Below, piece by piece: positions 43,462 through 52,284 of a stretch of DNA of 64,000 nt (the first letter of the stretch is position 1; each line of letters begins with the position of its first letter). Under the pieces are notes generated by a model. That model ran no database searches and was not told the DNA's origin. It was given only the letters and a program-made list of their open reading frames with translations. The stretch lies in contig CAYQQM010000013.1 in NCBI GenBank assembly GCA_964419605.1, forward strand, positions 1 to 64,000, written 5' to 3'. Source of the stretch: JABFXX01 sp964419605. GTDB lineage: Bacteria > Myxococcota_A > Polyangia > Haliangiales > Haliangiaceae. Position numbers and translations under genes: made by a program.

Positions 43462-44097
43462 ATGAAACGCCCGGCGATGATTGCCGCTGCTCTGTTTCTA
43501 ATCGCACTAGCGCTCTGGCGCCGGCACCACAAACCGCGCTCGGCTGAGCACCCGTCATTGGGGGCAGGAGGTTCGCCAGCCGCGGTTGCCGGCGCTGCGC
43601 CAGTGAATCCGGTACGCGACGCGTACCCGGTGCCGACCAAGGTTCGTAAGATTTCGCGCGAGCAACGCGGACTGCTTGCCGCCGCAATCGCGCGTGCACG
43701 AAACAGCGAAACCGCTGCGCCGGCGATCGCCAACGCGGTTTCGCCAGCGTCCGAACCCATCGATGACGTTACGTTGGTAAAGACCACGATTCGCGATGCG
43801 ATGCGGCAGGTAACGCCGTTTTTGGCCGGGTGTTACGACGCGGAGGGAAGCGCTGCACCGAAGCGGATCAGGGTCGTTGCCGCGCTGACATTGACGGGCG
43901 ATCCGGAGGTCGGCACCGTCATCGATGCCCAACGTCTTGTCGACGAGCGCGAGGCACCGCTTGCCCCGAGCTTTGATGCTTGCCTTCGCGACGTTTTCGC
44001 GGCTTTGGAGATGCCGCCACTTTCGGAATCCGGGCAGGTAGATGTGACCTATCCATTTGTGTTCGCTGCCTCGGAACACGACGCCGCAGGCGAGTAG
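43462..44097 (+). CDS. AgmX/PglI C-terminal-domain protein
   Basis: 211 aa. Start ATG 43462 with TTGGAG upstream; the upstream part of the frame repeats the CapB-like 3' end in another frame and is not coding. Residues 4-20 are hydrophobic (AMIAAALFLIALAL), an anchor with the rest in the periplasm. The C-terminal 100 residues carry the AgmX/PglI-type pattern common in Myxococcota: IRDAMRQVTPFLAGCYD, LTLTGDPEVGTVID, CLRDVFAALEMPP and VDVTYPFVF. The two cysteines in that domain are the conserved ones. Function is not established; family members are linked with gliding-motility or envelope complexes. It is the first gene of the segment bracketed by the CapB 3' duplication. Confidence 0.8.
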   Translation: MKRPAMIAAALFLIALALWRRHHKPRSAEHPSLGAGGSPAAVAGAAPVNPVRDAYPVPTKVRKISREQRGLLAAAIARARNSETAAPAIANAVSPASEPIDDVTLVKTTIRDAMRQVTPFLAGCYDAEGSAAPKRIRVVAALTLTGDPEVGTVIDAQRLVDEREAPLAPSFDACLRDVFAALEMPPLSESGQVDVTYPFVFAASEHDAAGE

Positions 44098-44120
44098 GCA
44101 AGCTGACCGCCGGTGACAAA

Positions 44121-44375
44121 TTATCCGTACTTAACCTTGAGCGCGATGATGCCGAACTGAAGCAGGAGCGTCACCATGTTCGCCACGATCACCGGCAGCG
44201 AATGGATCGAGAGCCCGTAGAGCAGCCACAGGGCTACACCCATGCTGAAGGTGGTCACCATGCCCCATGACAGATCACCCGTGGATTTCGAATTCCACGC
44301 TTTCTGCAGTTGAGGAATAAACGCAACTGTCGTCAGCGTTCCGGCCGCCAGACCGAGCGTCGTGATGCCATCCAT
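44121..44375 (-). CDS. SemiSWEET sugar transporter (PQ-loop)
   Basis: 84 aa with three membrane helices and the PQ-loop motif: AAGTLTTVAFIPQLQKAWNS, then TGDLSWGMVTTFSMGVALWL and LPVIVANMVTLLLQFGI. SemiSWEETs dimerise to make a sugar uniporter in the inner membrane. Length and three-helix topology match the family exactly. AGAAGGGTG lies before the ATG. It converges on the AgmX-like gene with a 23-base gap. No sugar kinase or regulator is adjacent, so the substrate is unknown. Confidence 0.92.
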   Translation of the reverse strand: MDGITTLGLAAGTLTTVAFIPQLQKAWNSKSTGDLSWGMVTTFSMGVALWLLYGLSIHSLPVIVANMVTLLLQFGIIALKVKYG

Positions 44376-44751
44376 GCGTACACCCTTCTTATCAGCGGAA
44401 GCATCTGATCATAACACAGCGGAGCGATACCCGAGGTCGCGACCCCCTTGGGCGCGGCGCACCTAGCGGGCCCAGGACGCCAATTCGGCCCGCAAGCACC
44501 GCTTCGCTGCGCAATTCGGTCGCAGATGACGTCTGAATCTCTGGAGCGCGACGACAGCTGCAGTCAGAAGCCGAGTCCCACGACGCGTCGGCGTTTCGCG
44601 TACCGCCAGGTCGCGCGCTTGTCATGATTGGCAATTCGCTAATCGCAACGCCATTGGAAAGCCACTGTTTAGGAGTCGGGCGAACGCTCCGCGGCCGTCC
44701 CACGAGCTACCGTCAGCGAACCGAGTGTCAAAGCATGGGAGCGCCATCGGC
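44376..44751. other. Gene-free stretch upstream of SemiSWEET
   Basis: About 375 bases with no supported coding frame. It contains the ribosome binding site of the SemiSWEET gene at its left edge. I see no recognisable RNA gene, strong promoter or repeat here. Confidence 0.4.
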
Positions 44752-45948
44752 TCAACGCTTGCCGGCGATGGCGGCGATGGCCTGAAATAGTTCACTGCCC
44801 GGATCACCAATGGTGCACCACGGTAGCGCAGTAATGCTCTGATCCATGGCGAGTGCGCGCGGAGCGCGGCACACAATGAATGCTTTGTCGCCGCCGTACT
44901 CGCGGAGAAAGACGTGGAGGTGGCGGGCATCGCTGGTTCTTGGCCGGTCGCTCCACTTCGCTTCGATCGGAACCAACCGCCCCTGGTGTTCAACCACCCA
45001 GTCAACTTCAGGGCCACCTGGATCTCGCCAGAACCGGAGCTTGGCACCAGGGAGGTGTAACCGGAGCATTCGGATAAGCTCGAGCCCAATCATGTGCTCA
45101 AAAAGTTCGCCCATGCGCGACGGCCCCAGTTGCGTGCCCTCGGCAGCAGCCAGGCGCCGAACGCCCAAATCAAACAGAAGATACCGACAGCTCTTCGTAA
45201 GGCGCTTGCGCGTTGCAGATTTGGTGATGGGTTCGATTCGCTCGGCGATCAGACAATCGACCAAGATCTCGAGATACCCTTGTACGGTTGGCGCGCTTAC
45301 ACCAATCTCCGATGCAATCGCACTCGCATTCACGATGCGTCCGGATTCAAGCGCCGCGCATTCAAGAAACCGGGAAAATGGTGCCATCTTCTTTACCAAA
45401 GCCTCTTGGCGGACCTCCTCCTCAAGATAGGTCTCTACGTACGACCGAAGGTCGGATTCGCGATCGGTTTCATCTTCTTGGGAGCGAATACCGGGCAGCG
45501 ATCCTTCAAGCAATAGTTGGGGTAGCGTCGGAGAAGCATCTTCCTCGAGCGTCAGCGGATCGAGGCGAAGGGAGACGACCCTCCCAGGCAACAAGTTCAC
45601 CTCGGAATGGCGCCGCAGCTTGCGAGCCGACGAGCCCGTCAACACAAACTGGGCTTGTACCTTGTCGATAAGTTCTTGGGCCACGTCGAGCAACTGCGGA
45701 ACTTTCTGGATCTCGTCAACAACGATCACCGGCTTCTTCATCCGCAAACCGCGGACCGTGTCGGCAAGCACCGACGGATCGCGCTCGAACCGCTGGCGTT
45801 CTCGCGGAGAAATGAGCTCGATGACGAGGTCGGGGTTCAGTCTGCGAAGCAACGTCGTCTTGCCGGTTTGACGCGGTCCCAACAAGAGCACACTCTTCCC
45901 GCGCTCCAGATGGCGCGTCAGAGCAGCTTCGAGCGTCCTCTTGAACAT
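44752..45948 (-). CDS. AAA_14/DUF4143 family ATPase
   Basis: 398 aa. Walker A GPRQTGKTTLLRRL (residues about 24-37), Walker B PVIVVDEIQKVPQLL and sensor LTGSSARKLRR define the AAA_14 part; the C-terminal DUF4143 half includes GELFEHMIGLELIR and the restriction-endonuclease-like motif FWRDPGGPEVDWVVEHQGRL then PIEAKW. Such proteins are widespread, horizontally spread ATPases of uncertain role. It stands alone, in a segment bounded by duplicated DNA. A perfect 12-bp palindrome (45951-45962) containing TATACT lies only a few bases before the ATG, suggesting a leaderless transcript. Confidence 0.9.
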   Translation of the reverse strand: MFKRTLEAALTRHLERGKSVLLLGPRQTGKTTLLRRLNPDLVIELISPRERQRFERDPSVLADTVRGLRMKKPVIVVDEIQKVPQLLDVAQELIDKVQAQFVLTGSSARKLRRHSEVNLLPGRVVSLRLDPLTLEEDASPTLPQLLLEGSLPGIRSQEDETDRESDLRSYVETYLEEEVRQEALVKKMAPFSRFLECAALESGRIVNASAIASEIGVSAPTVQGYLEILVDCLIAERIEPITKSATRKRLTKSCRYLLFDLGVRRLAAAEGTQLGPSRMGELFEHMIGLELIRMLRLHLPGAKLRFWRDPGGPEVDWVVEHQGRLVPIEAKWSDRPRTSDARHLHVFLREYGGDKAFIVCRAPRALAMDQSITALPWCTIGDPGSELFQAIAAIAGKR

Positions 45949-45950
45949 CC

Positions 45951-45962
45951 AAAGTATACTTT
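45951..45962 (-). promoter_or_regulatory. AAAGTATACTTT palindrome at the ATPase start
   Basis: Perfect 12-bp palindrome two bases from the start codon. On the minus strand TATACT would be a -10 box that places transcription at or near the ATG. It may also be an operator. The upstream 60 bases are unusually A+T-rich for this window. Confidence 0.4.
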
Positions 45963-46287
45963 CATAATTCGACGTATTTGTAATCCAATAGTTTATTTTT
46001 ACGGAGAGCGATTTAAGTATTTAATATTATTGATTAATATCAGCATGCGCGATGCGCAAACATAGGCATGATGCTGCGTGGCGGACGGGTCGTCGACCCA
46101 CGCCAGAAGGTTTGCAATCGCGGCGTTGTGACCGAGCGTACACCTTTGCTCCAACGTGGCGCCGCATGATCGGCCCGGATTGACGCGATTGCCCCGCTAC
46201 GGCACGGGGCCAGCGTTTGCGCAGGAGCGGCTGACGCTTGAGCGGTGTCCTTGCGAGCGCCGCGAGAAACGAGAAGCTCAGGGCGAG
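45963..46287. other. Gene-free A+T-rich to G+C-rich transition
   Basis: The first about 85 bases are strongly A+T-rich, unlike the surroundings, and likely carry the ATPase promoter or mark a foreign junction. The rest is G+C-rich with no supported coding frame. Confidence 0.4.
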
Positions 46288-46402
46288 CATCAGCGCGCGT
46301 CGGGTTGAGATGCGCAAGGTCGTCGGCCGGATCAAAGGTGGATGGCTCATCAAAGCGCTACGGCGGGCCAAGTAGGCCGGCGCAGAGATCGAGCGCCTAC
46401 CC
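46288..46402 (+). pseudogene. Duplicated 3' end of the CapB-like gene, copy 2
   Basis: 86 bases (46303-46388) are identical to 43283-43368, including the last about 24 codons and the TAG stop of the CapB-like gene. No upstream part of the gene is present, so this is a non-coding remnant. Together with copy 1 it forms direct repeats around a 2.9-kb segment holding the AgmX-like, SemiSWEET and ATPase genes. Confidence 0.88.
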
Positions 46403-46438
46403 TTGTCACTTTGAAAAGCGAGGCCGGTTCCGCCGCAG

Positions 46439-46798
46439 CTACTGAAGGATGCAGACCTTTGCTGAGCCTGCGGGATTGAGCGTGCTCTTCTCAACGCAGT
46501 GATAGCCGTCGCGGCAATCGCTTTGTTGTGAGCATTCCAGCACGCAGATGCCATTGTTCTCTTGAATGCAGGCCGCACCTTCGGGGCAGTCCGACTGCTT
46601 GACGCAATCCTTGACACAGCTACCGGCTGGAAAATCGGCGTCCACGACACACTTGGAGCCGTCGGCACATGACCCGGATGGGCCGCCAGATGTCGTGCAA
46701 CTGCCTCCGACGACCCGGCCGTCCTTGCCTACATCCTCGCTCCCGCATCCCGAAACCATCAGCAACACAGCAGCGACAATAGAAGTCCAACGCACCAT
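46439..46798 (-). CDS. Small cysteine-rich lipoprotein
   Basis: 119 aa. The N-terminus SIVAAVLLMVSGCGSEDVG is a lipoprotein signal with lipidated Cys18. The mature chain has regularly spaced cysteines (GSCADGSKCV, GSCVKDCVKQSDC, ECSQQSDCRDGYHCV), a disulfide-rich pattern common among exported lipoproteins of Myxococcota. Function is unknown. It is transcribed towards the CapB-remnant and divergently from the sugar amidotransferase gene. Confidence 0.85.
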   Translation of the reverse strand: MVRWTSIVAAVLLMVSGCGSEDVGKDGRVVGGSCTTSGGPSGSCADGSKCVVDADFPAGSCVKDCVKQSDCPEGAACIQENNGICVLECSQQSDCRDGYHCVEKSTLNPAGSAKVCILQ

Positions 46799-47052
46799 CG
46801 CGCGATCCTATCCGGTCTCCGCCTTGTGATCCAATTCGCTCCCGATAATCCGCCGTTTCACGGCTCGGCTTCGCTGCACCGTGCGGGGGCGTTCGTAGCC
46901 TGAGGGCACGTCGTCGTAAGTCTATGTATTAACACAGTGTTTGTGGGCGTGACGCTCTGCAACGTCGGTAGCGGCTGCACGTCGCGGATCCTCGCATCAC
47001 TACGTGCCTCGCGGCTTGCGTTGTTGCGGTTGTGCGCGCTAAATGACCGCCT

Positions 47053-49002
47053 GTGTGCGGTATCTTTGGCGCAGCGTTTGTCGCGAGCGCATATGACGCG
47101 GCGGTGGCTCGCCGCACCATCACAGCGCTGTTTGCGTTTAGCGAATCGCGGGGTCGGGAGGCGGCGGGAATTGCGATTGACGATGGCGGCGCCATCAACA
47201 TCTACAAACAGGCCGGCAGCGTTACCGAGTTCTTGGCCCGGCCTCGACTACAGCGACTTCTCGACGAGTCTCTTCAAGCGACGCTACCTGGGCCGTACGT
47301 AGCCGCGGTAGGGCATTCGCGGTTAGCCACCAACGGGTCGCAGGCGAGCGACGACAATAACCAGCCGGTTGCCCACAAGAGCGTGGTGGGGTTTCACAAC
47401 GGCATCATCGTTAACGATGCAGCTCTGCGTGCCAAGCACGAAGCGCTTGCGCTGCGAGGAGACCTCGATAGCGAGGTGTTGTTTGCGCTGGTCGATGCTC
47501 ACCTGGCGCGGACCGAAAATCCGATCGTGGCAGCGCGCGATACGTTTGCCGAGGTGGAAGGCTCTGCCTCGATTGCGGCGCTGTTGTCCGAGTACCCGCA
47601 CCTGTTGTTGGCTACCAACACGGGGTCACTGTTCCGAGTGTGGAGTCGTTCGCGTGGAGTTTTCGCTTTCGCGTCCGAGCGGTTCATTTTACAGCGGCTG
47701 TGCGAGGAGATGCCCGAGATGTTTGAGGTCGAGTCGATCGATCAGGTGAAAGCGGGCACGGGCTGCCTCATTGCGCTCCGCGATCTACAAGCCGAAGCTT
47801 TCGATCTCGCTCCCCGCTACGCGGCTCCAAGCGAACCAGCGGCGCAGACCGAGCACGGGTTCGCAAAACGTCCTCGCGTGGAGTGGGTCGACCGTGCAAA
47901 GGTGCAAAAGGAGTTGCGGCGGTGTGTGCGTTGCATTCTTCCGGAGTCGTATCCCTATGTCGACTTCGATGAACAGGGCGTGTGCCACTACTGTCGAACG
48001 TGGAAAAAGATCACGCCCAAAGGGGAAGAAGCGCTGTTGCGCGCGGTTGAACCCTATCGATCGAAGGATGGCAGCCCGGATGTTATTCTTGCCTTCAGCG
48101 GCGGGCGCGATTCCTCCTACGGGCTTCACTATGTGAAAACGGTGCTCGGGATGAATCCCGTCGCGTTTACGTACGATTGGGGCATGGTAACGGATTTAGC
48201 TCGGCGCAATCAGGCCCGAATGTGCGCCAAGCTCGGCGTCGAGCACATCGTCCGCTCGGCGGACATTGTGGCCAAGCGGCGCTATGTTCGACGCAACGTC
48301 GAGGCATGGATCAAGCGACCCGAGCTCGGCATGGTCACTCTGTTTATGGCAGGTGACAAGGAGTTTTATTCACACGCTCGCGAGCTGCGAAAAGAGACCG
48401 GAATTCGCCTGGTCATTTTTTGCACCGGCAATATGATCGAAGACGCGCCCTATAAAACTGGGCTCTGTGGTGTGCCGCAGGACGACCACGGCAACATCCT
48501 GACCGCGATGTCGTTGCGAAACAAGCTGGGGCTCCTCTGGTATTACGGAAAAAACTACGCGCTCAATCCGGCGTATTTCAATGAGTCGCTGGTCGACACA
48601 GCCAATGCGTTTTGGCAGACCTTTGTCGTGAAAGACGATTTTTTGTACCTATTTAGCTATCTCGAATGGCGCGAAAAAGTGATCGTCGACACCATTCGCA
48701 ATCTGTACGACTGGGAAATCGCTACCGACACGACGACCACGTGGCGTATCGGCGATGGGACGGCCGCATTCTACAACTACATTTATCAGACCATGGCGGG
48801 GTTTACTGAAGACGACGTGATGTTGGCCAACATGGTACGGGAAGGACATCTTACGCGCGACGAGGCGATGGAGCGCATGCAAGAGTTTTCCAAGCCGCGG
48901 TGGCCGTCGATTCGGGAATATGCCCAGCTAATCGGCTTCAGCCTGGATGAAGTAGTGTCCGCGATCAACGCAGCTCCGCGTTTGCACGACGATTTGGGTT
49001 AG
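47053..49002 (+). CDS. Glutamine amidotransferase fused to N-acetyl sugar amidotransferase
   Basis: 649 aa from GTG 47053, giving MCGIFG with the nucleophile Cys2. Residues 2-255 are a class II glutaminase domain (GHSRLATNG and FHNGIIVND are the glutamine-site motifs). The second half matches the WbpG/PseA-like N-acetyl-sugar amidotransferases: zinc-type cysteine pairs CVRC and CHYC near 292-316, the PP-loop AFSGGRDSSYGLHY near 349 and the FCTGNMIEDAPYKTGLCG region. In known systems glutaminase (HisH-like) and WbpG are separate proteins; here ammonia release and sugar amidination seem joined on one chain. The product would be an acetamidino or amino sugar for a surface glycan. A flippase gene follows directly. 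Confidence 0.88.
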   Translation: MCGIFGAAFVASAYDAAVARRTITALFAFSESRGREAAGIAIDDGGAINIYKQAGSVTEFLARPRLQRLLDESLQATLPGPYVAAVGHSRLATNGSQASDDNNQPVAHKSVVGFHNGIIVNDAALRAKHEALALRGDLDSEVLFALVDAHLARTENPIVAARDTFAEVEGSASIAALLSEYPHLLLATNTGSLFRVWSRSRGVFAFASERFILQRLCEEMPEMFEVESIDQVKAGTGCLIALRDLQAEAFDLAPRYAAPSEPAAQTEHGFAKRPRVEWVDRAKVQKELRRCVRCILPESYPYVDFDEQGVCHYCRTWKKITPKGEEALLRAVEPYRSKDGSPDVILAFSGGRDSSYGLHYVKTVLGMNPVAFTYDWGMVTDLARRNQARMCAKLGVEHIVRSADIVAKRRYVRRNVEAWIKRPELGMVTLFMAGDKEFYSHARELRKETGIRLVIFCTGNMIEDAPYKTGLCGVPQDDHGNILTAMSLRNKLGLLWYYGKNYALNPAYFNESLVDTANAFWQTFVVKDDFLYLFSYLEWREKVIVDTIRNLYDWEIATDTTTTWRIGDGTAAFYNYIYQTMAGFTEDDVMLANMVREGHLTRDEAMERMQEFSKPRWPSIREYAQLIGFSLDEVVSAINAAPRLHDDLG

Positions 49003-49020
49003 CGCCGCGGCGAGTTCTAG

Positions 49021-50331
49021 GTGAGTTTACGCCGCAACATTCTGTGGAACCTGATTCCGGTTGGCTTACTGGGGCTGGTCGGGCTGGGCGCCAATGTAGC
49101 GATTGCGCGCTGGCGGGGGCCGGCGGCACTTGGAGTATTCAATCAGGTAACGACGGCGTACTTTATTGCAGCAGTCCTTGGCGCATTTGGCTTGCCGCCT
49201 GCGGTGTTGCGCGGTGTGGCGACGGTGGGGGCAGCCCGCGATGAGGTGCGAGTTGCAGAACTGACCGCCGCTGCAGCCGCAATGGCTACTGTTGCGGGTG
49301 CGGTTGTCGCCGCAGCGCTTGCCATGTTGTCGGGTGTTCTCGCCGCGTGGTGGGGGAGCCCCGAAACCGGCGAAGGCCTGTTGTGGGTGGCGCCGGGTGC
49401 GTTGTTTTTCGTGATCAACAAGGTTCTGCTGGCAGTGGTGAATGGCCGCGGTCGCATGCGCGCGTTCGCCATCTATACCTCGGTGCGGTATGCGATGATT
49501 GGCGTTGGGCTTGCGTGCGTGTTTGCACTGTCCGATCGAACCGGGCCGTTGGGCGCGGTGTGGACGATTGCTGAAGGCGTGCTGCTGATCGTACTCGTAG
49601 CCGAAACGGCTGCGTCGTTGCCGTGGCGCGCCGTGACGCCGCGATGGCGGCAGCACTGCGCGGCGTTGTGGGCGTACGGCGGTAGGAGTTTGCCCGCGAC
49701 GCTCGGTGTGGAATTGAACTCTCGCATGGATGTATGGGTCTTGGGCGCGCTGACGACGGATGCGGCGATGGGGGTGTACTCGCTGGTAGCTACCGTTGGA
49801 GAAGGGGTGATGCAGTTTGCATTGCTCGCGCAAAACAATCTCAATCCAACGCTCGTGAGACTAACCCCTGACGAATTGGCCCCGTTCGTGGGGCGCGTGC
49901 AACGGTGGTTCATGCCCCTGTTTATCGGAATTTGTGGTGTCGCGACGGTGGTGTATTCGGTGGGCGCTTCCCCGATCGCGGGTGCTGCGTTTAAAGGTGG
50001 GGTCGTTGCGTTTGCAACCTTGATGGCGGGGTGGAGCTTGGCCTCCTTCTATCTACCGTTCGCACAGGTGCTCGTGTTACGCGGGCGTCCGCGTACCCAC
50101 AGCGCGATCGTGAATGCAGGGTTGATGCTAAACATCGCTGTTACGTGGGCGTTGTTTGACGCAATTGGCATCGTCGCGGCCGCCGCTGGCGCAGCTGCAA
50201 GTGTCGTCGGCCAAATGCTTGCCACGCGCTATTTTGCAACTGCCGAAATGCGTCGGGCAGCCGAGTTCGCTCGCCCCGCGGCCACGATTAGCAGGCCGCA
50301 CAGCGCACACACAACCAACCAGTGCCCGTAA
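49021..50331 (+). CDS. Wzx-type polysaccharide/lipid-linked oligosaccharide flippase
   Basis: 436 aa from GTG 49021, with about 12 hydrophobic helices and the MOP/polysaccharide-transport layout: NILWNLIPVGLLGLVGLGANV, then WRGPAALGVFNQV and the central RSLPATLGVELNSRMDVWVLG motif typical of O-antigen flippases. It would move undecaprenyl-linked glycans across the inner membrane. It starts 18 bases after the sugar amidotransferase and is likely in its operon. Its last 34 codons overlap, tail to tail, the end of the opposite membrane glycosyltransferase gene. Confidence 0.85.
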   Translation: MSLRRNILWNLIPVGLLGLVGLGANVAIARWRGPAALGVFNQVTTAYFIAAVLGAFGLPPAVLRGVATVGAARDEVRVAELTAAAAAMATVAGAVVAAALAMLSGVLAAWWGSPETGEGLLWVAPGALFFVINKVLLAVVNGRGRMRAFAIYTSVRYAMIGVGLACVFALSDRTGPLGAVWTIAEGVLLIVLVAETAASLPWRAVTPRWRQHCAALWAYGGRSLPATLGVELNSRMDVWVLGALTTDAAMGVYSLVATVGEGVMQFALLAQNNLNPTLVRLTPDELAPFVGRVQRWFMPLFIGICGVATVVYSVGASPIAGAAFKGGVVAFATLMAGWSLASFYLPFAQVLVLRGRPRTHSAIVNAGLMLNIAVTWALFDAIGIVAAAAGAAASVVGQMLATRYFATAEMRRAAEFARPAATISRPHSAHTTNQCP

Positions 50332-51572
50332 CGATAGTCGCGCGACGGCGCGATAAAGAACAGGCTCGCTTCGAGCCCTAACCCAGACAACATCAGCGCG
50401 CGCACTAGCGCATCGCGATAGCCGACAATGCCAACAAGCATAAGAATGGGGAGAAACCACGCTAACGTTGTCCATGAAAACCAAGCGGAGGCTGTGAGAT
50501 AGGCGCGTTGAACCCGCGACCATTCTCCAGGTGGATCCGACGGCGCCCAGTGAAGCAGCGTACGCGTGTGGAGGTGTTTCCACCACAGGTCGGCGCGATG
50601 AGCCAGGTATTGGCGCGGATAGTCGGCGATGGTGGACCACCACGCCGCAAACAGCGCTTCGCGGACATCGCGAGGCAGAGGAGTCGTGACGCCGGTCATC
50701 GGCAAATCGAACAACGGTGCCTCACCCTCGATCAGCGGCAAGAAGTTTCCAGCTCGATGGACCTTGTTGAGATGCGCGTGAATGTCGGCGGTGACGCGCA
50801 GGCGAGTGCCAGCGAGGCGTTTTGCGAGGTCGGAGTCGGGCAGCACTGGCGACACGCGGTGGAGCGTGCCCGCGATGTCCATCACGGCGACCGAGTTGTA
50901 CCAAAAGTACAGCTTGCGCGATGTCAGCGCCGCGTTGAACGCGAAAGCTCCAGTGACCATGGCGAGGCTTGCGAGCAGGCTGAGCGAGTAGCGTTTGAGC
51001 CACGGCATCCCAGGCCGAATTTCGAACACCAGAAATATTAACGGCACGGTAGCTGCGAACGCGTTGTGCCGCATCGCGGTACCCAGGCCGACGCATGCGA
51101 GTCCGAGAACGAGACGCCATCGGGGGACCGGCGCGTCACCCGGCGCTGGCGCCACCAAGAGCGAAAGGCCAAACATCACCCAGCCGGCCATCGAACAGTC
51201 TTTCCAGATCGCGAAAAACACCAGCAAATTCTGCGGCAGCAGGCAAATGACGAGCGCGACCCACGCTGCCAGGCGTCGCTCCACGCGCGAAGCCAGCAGG
51301 CGATAACAGCCGACGACGAATAGACCGGTTTGCAACAGCAACATGCCCAATGGTCCGCGCACAACGAAATCGCACAGGCTCCATAGCCAAGCCATCGCGG
51401 GAGGATGGGCATCGGAGTAGATGCCGGTGCGCGCCTCTGCCAGCTGCTCGACCGAGTCGAAGGTCATCACCCCCGGATAGGCGAGCAGCCACATGGTCAT
51501 CCACGTGCCAATCACAACGCAGGCTGGGGGAACTTGGGCGACGAGTTGCACCGCCCTGGACGTTATGCGCAT
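50229..51572 (-). CDS. GT39-like polytopic membrane glycosyltransferase
   Basis: 447 aa with about 10-11 membrane helices. The first loop contains PGVMTFDSVEQLAEARTGIY then SDAHPPAMAWLW, resembling the acidic and His-Pro-Pro features of PMT/ArnT-like (GT-C fold) lipid-linked sugar transferases. Later, YRYGHWLVVCALCGLL resembles the end segment of this group. The exact donor and acceptor are unknown. It overlaps the flippase gene by 103 bases in a convergent arrangement, and lies downstream of a small low-G+C orphan gene. Confidence 0.75.
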   Translation of the reverse strand: MRITSRAVQLVAQVPPACVVIGTWMTMWLLAYPGVMTFDSVEQLAEARTGIYSDAHPPAMAWLWSLCDFVVRGPLGMLLLQTGLFVVGCYRLLASRVERRLAAWVALVICLLPQNLLVFFAIWKDCSMAGWVMFGLSLLVAPAPGDAPVPRWRLVLGLACVGLGTAMRHNAFAATVPLIFLVFEIRPGMPWLKRYSLSLLASLAMVTGAFAFNAALTSRKLYFWYNSVAVMDIAGTLHRVSPVLPDSDLAKRLAGTRLRVTADIHAHLNKVHRAGNFLPLIEGEAPLFDLPMTGVTTPLPRDVREALFAAWWSTIADYPRQYLAHRADLWWKHLHTRTLLHWAPSDPPGEWSRVQRAYLTASAWFSWTTLAWFLPILMLVGIVGYRDALVRALMLSGLGLEASLFFIAPSRDYRYGHWLVVCALCGLLIVAAGRANSAARRISAVAK

Positions 51573-51581
51573 TGGTATCGA

Positions 51582-51899
51582 CTATTCGCTTCTATCTTCG
51601 TTGTTATCGCACTGTCGGTTGTCCAAACGACATAGCTGATACTCGAGGTTGCGAATCTTTTCTATGGTGTTCGTATGATACGCAGTGACCTCAAAAATGA
51701 AGTCCCTAGGTGGAAGTTGGTTTTTCTCATCTAACGTTTTCATTCGTTTTGCGAACCGCTCTAATTGTTTCAATAGGGCTTCGTAGTTTTTTTGGACGTC
51801 TCCGGACAGCGCTTTATGGAGGGGTTCTGGATCCAAGTACCGTATTTTTTGACCGACTCCATGGAGTTTCTGCCGTATTTGGATGAGCTTTGTGTGCAT
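51582..51899 (-). CDS. Small helical protein, unknown, A+T-rich
   Basis: 105 aa, charged and helical (KLIQIRQKLHGVGQKIRYLD, LLKQLERFAKRMKTLDEKN), no recognised family and no membrane segment. The DNA is noticeably more A+T-rich than its neighbours. The frame continues upstream, without an ATG, through protein-like sequence (PGTSAPKTGKRSPRPPDNDK) to a stop near 52020, and another frame takes over above that; a larger ancestral gene broken by a frameshift is likely. The gene ends ten bases before the glycosyltransferase start. Confidence 0.5.
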   Translation of the reverse strand: MHTKLIQIRQKLHGVGQKIRYLDPEPLHKALSGDVQKNYEALLKQLERFAKRMKTLDEKNQLPPRDFIFEVTAYHTNTIEKIRNLEYQLCRLDNRQCDNNEDRSE

Positions 51900-52198
51900 C
51901 TCCCTGAACGGATTCTTGTCGTTGTCGGGTGGCCGGGGGCTTCTTTTTCCGGTTTTTGGGGCGCTGGTTCCCGGTGCGAAACGGTAACCGCGGCGCCGTG
52001 CGCGTGCGCTGGACCGTTTGGTTCACCCGCTAGGTCGTGCCAGCCACGATCGCAAGGCGAGTACATACGAGGGAGATAGCGAGGTGGCTTCTGAATCGGG
52101 CCGGGCGGGGTTCCGGGAACCTCCGGCGCGTTGTCGCCGAGGCCCGGGTCTTGCGCTGCACGAGCGATCGTCTGCAAGGCATGCACGTCGTATGTCAT
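51900..52198 (-). pseudogene. Possible frameshifted N-terminal part of the small helical protein
   Basis: An ATG at 52198 opens a frame MTYDVHALQTIARAAQDPGL followed by a Pro-rich stretch (PPRYLPRMYSPCDRGWHDL) that could be the N-terminus of the gene at 51582-51899; a single frameshift between about 51960 and 52025 would join them. This is a reconstruction, not a certain gene. 52199-52284 holds nothing I can identify. Confidence 0.3.
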
Positions 52199-52284
52199 CG
52201 CAGTGTCCCGGCTGTCCCGTTGTGTGCGCTACGCTAGCAGTTCACATCTGGGGTTGGCCAGGCCTTTGTATCGAGAGCTGCGGT

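Noticed and set aside
46027..46668. 213-residue minus-strand frame over the A+T-rich gap and the CapB remnant
   Set aside because: It reads antisense through duplicated DNA and the Cys-rich lipoprotein gene in another frame, with no domain.
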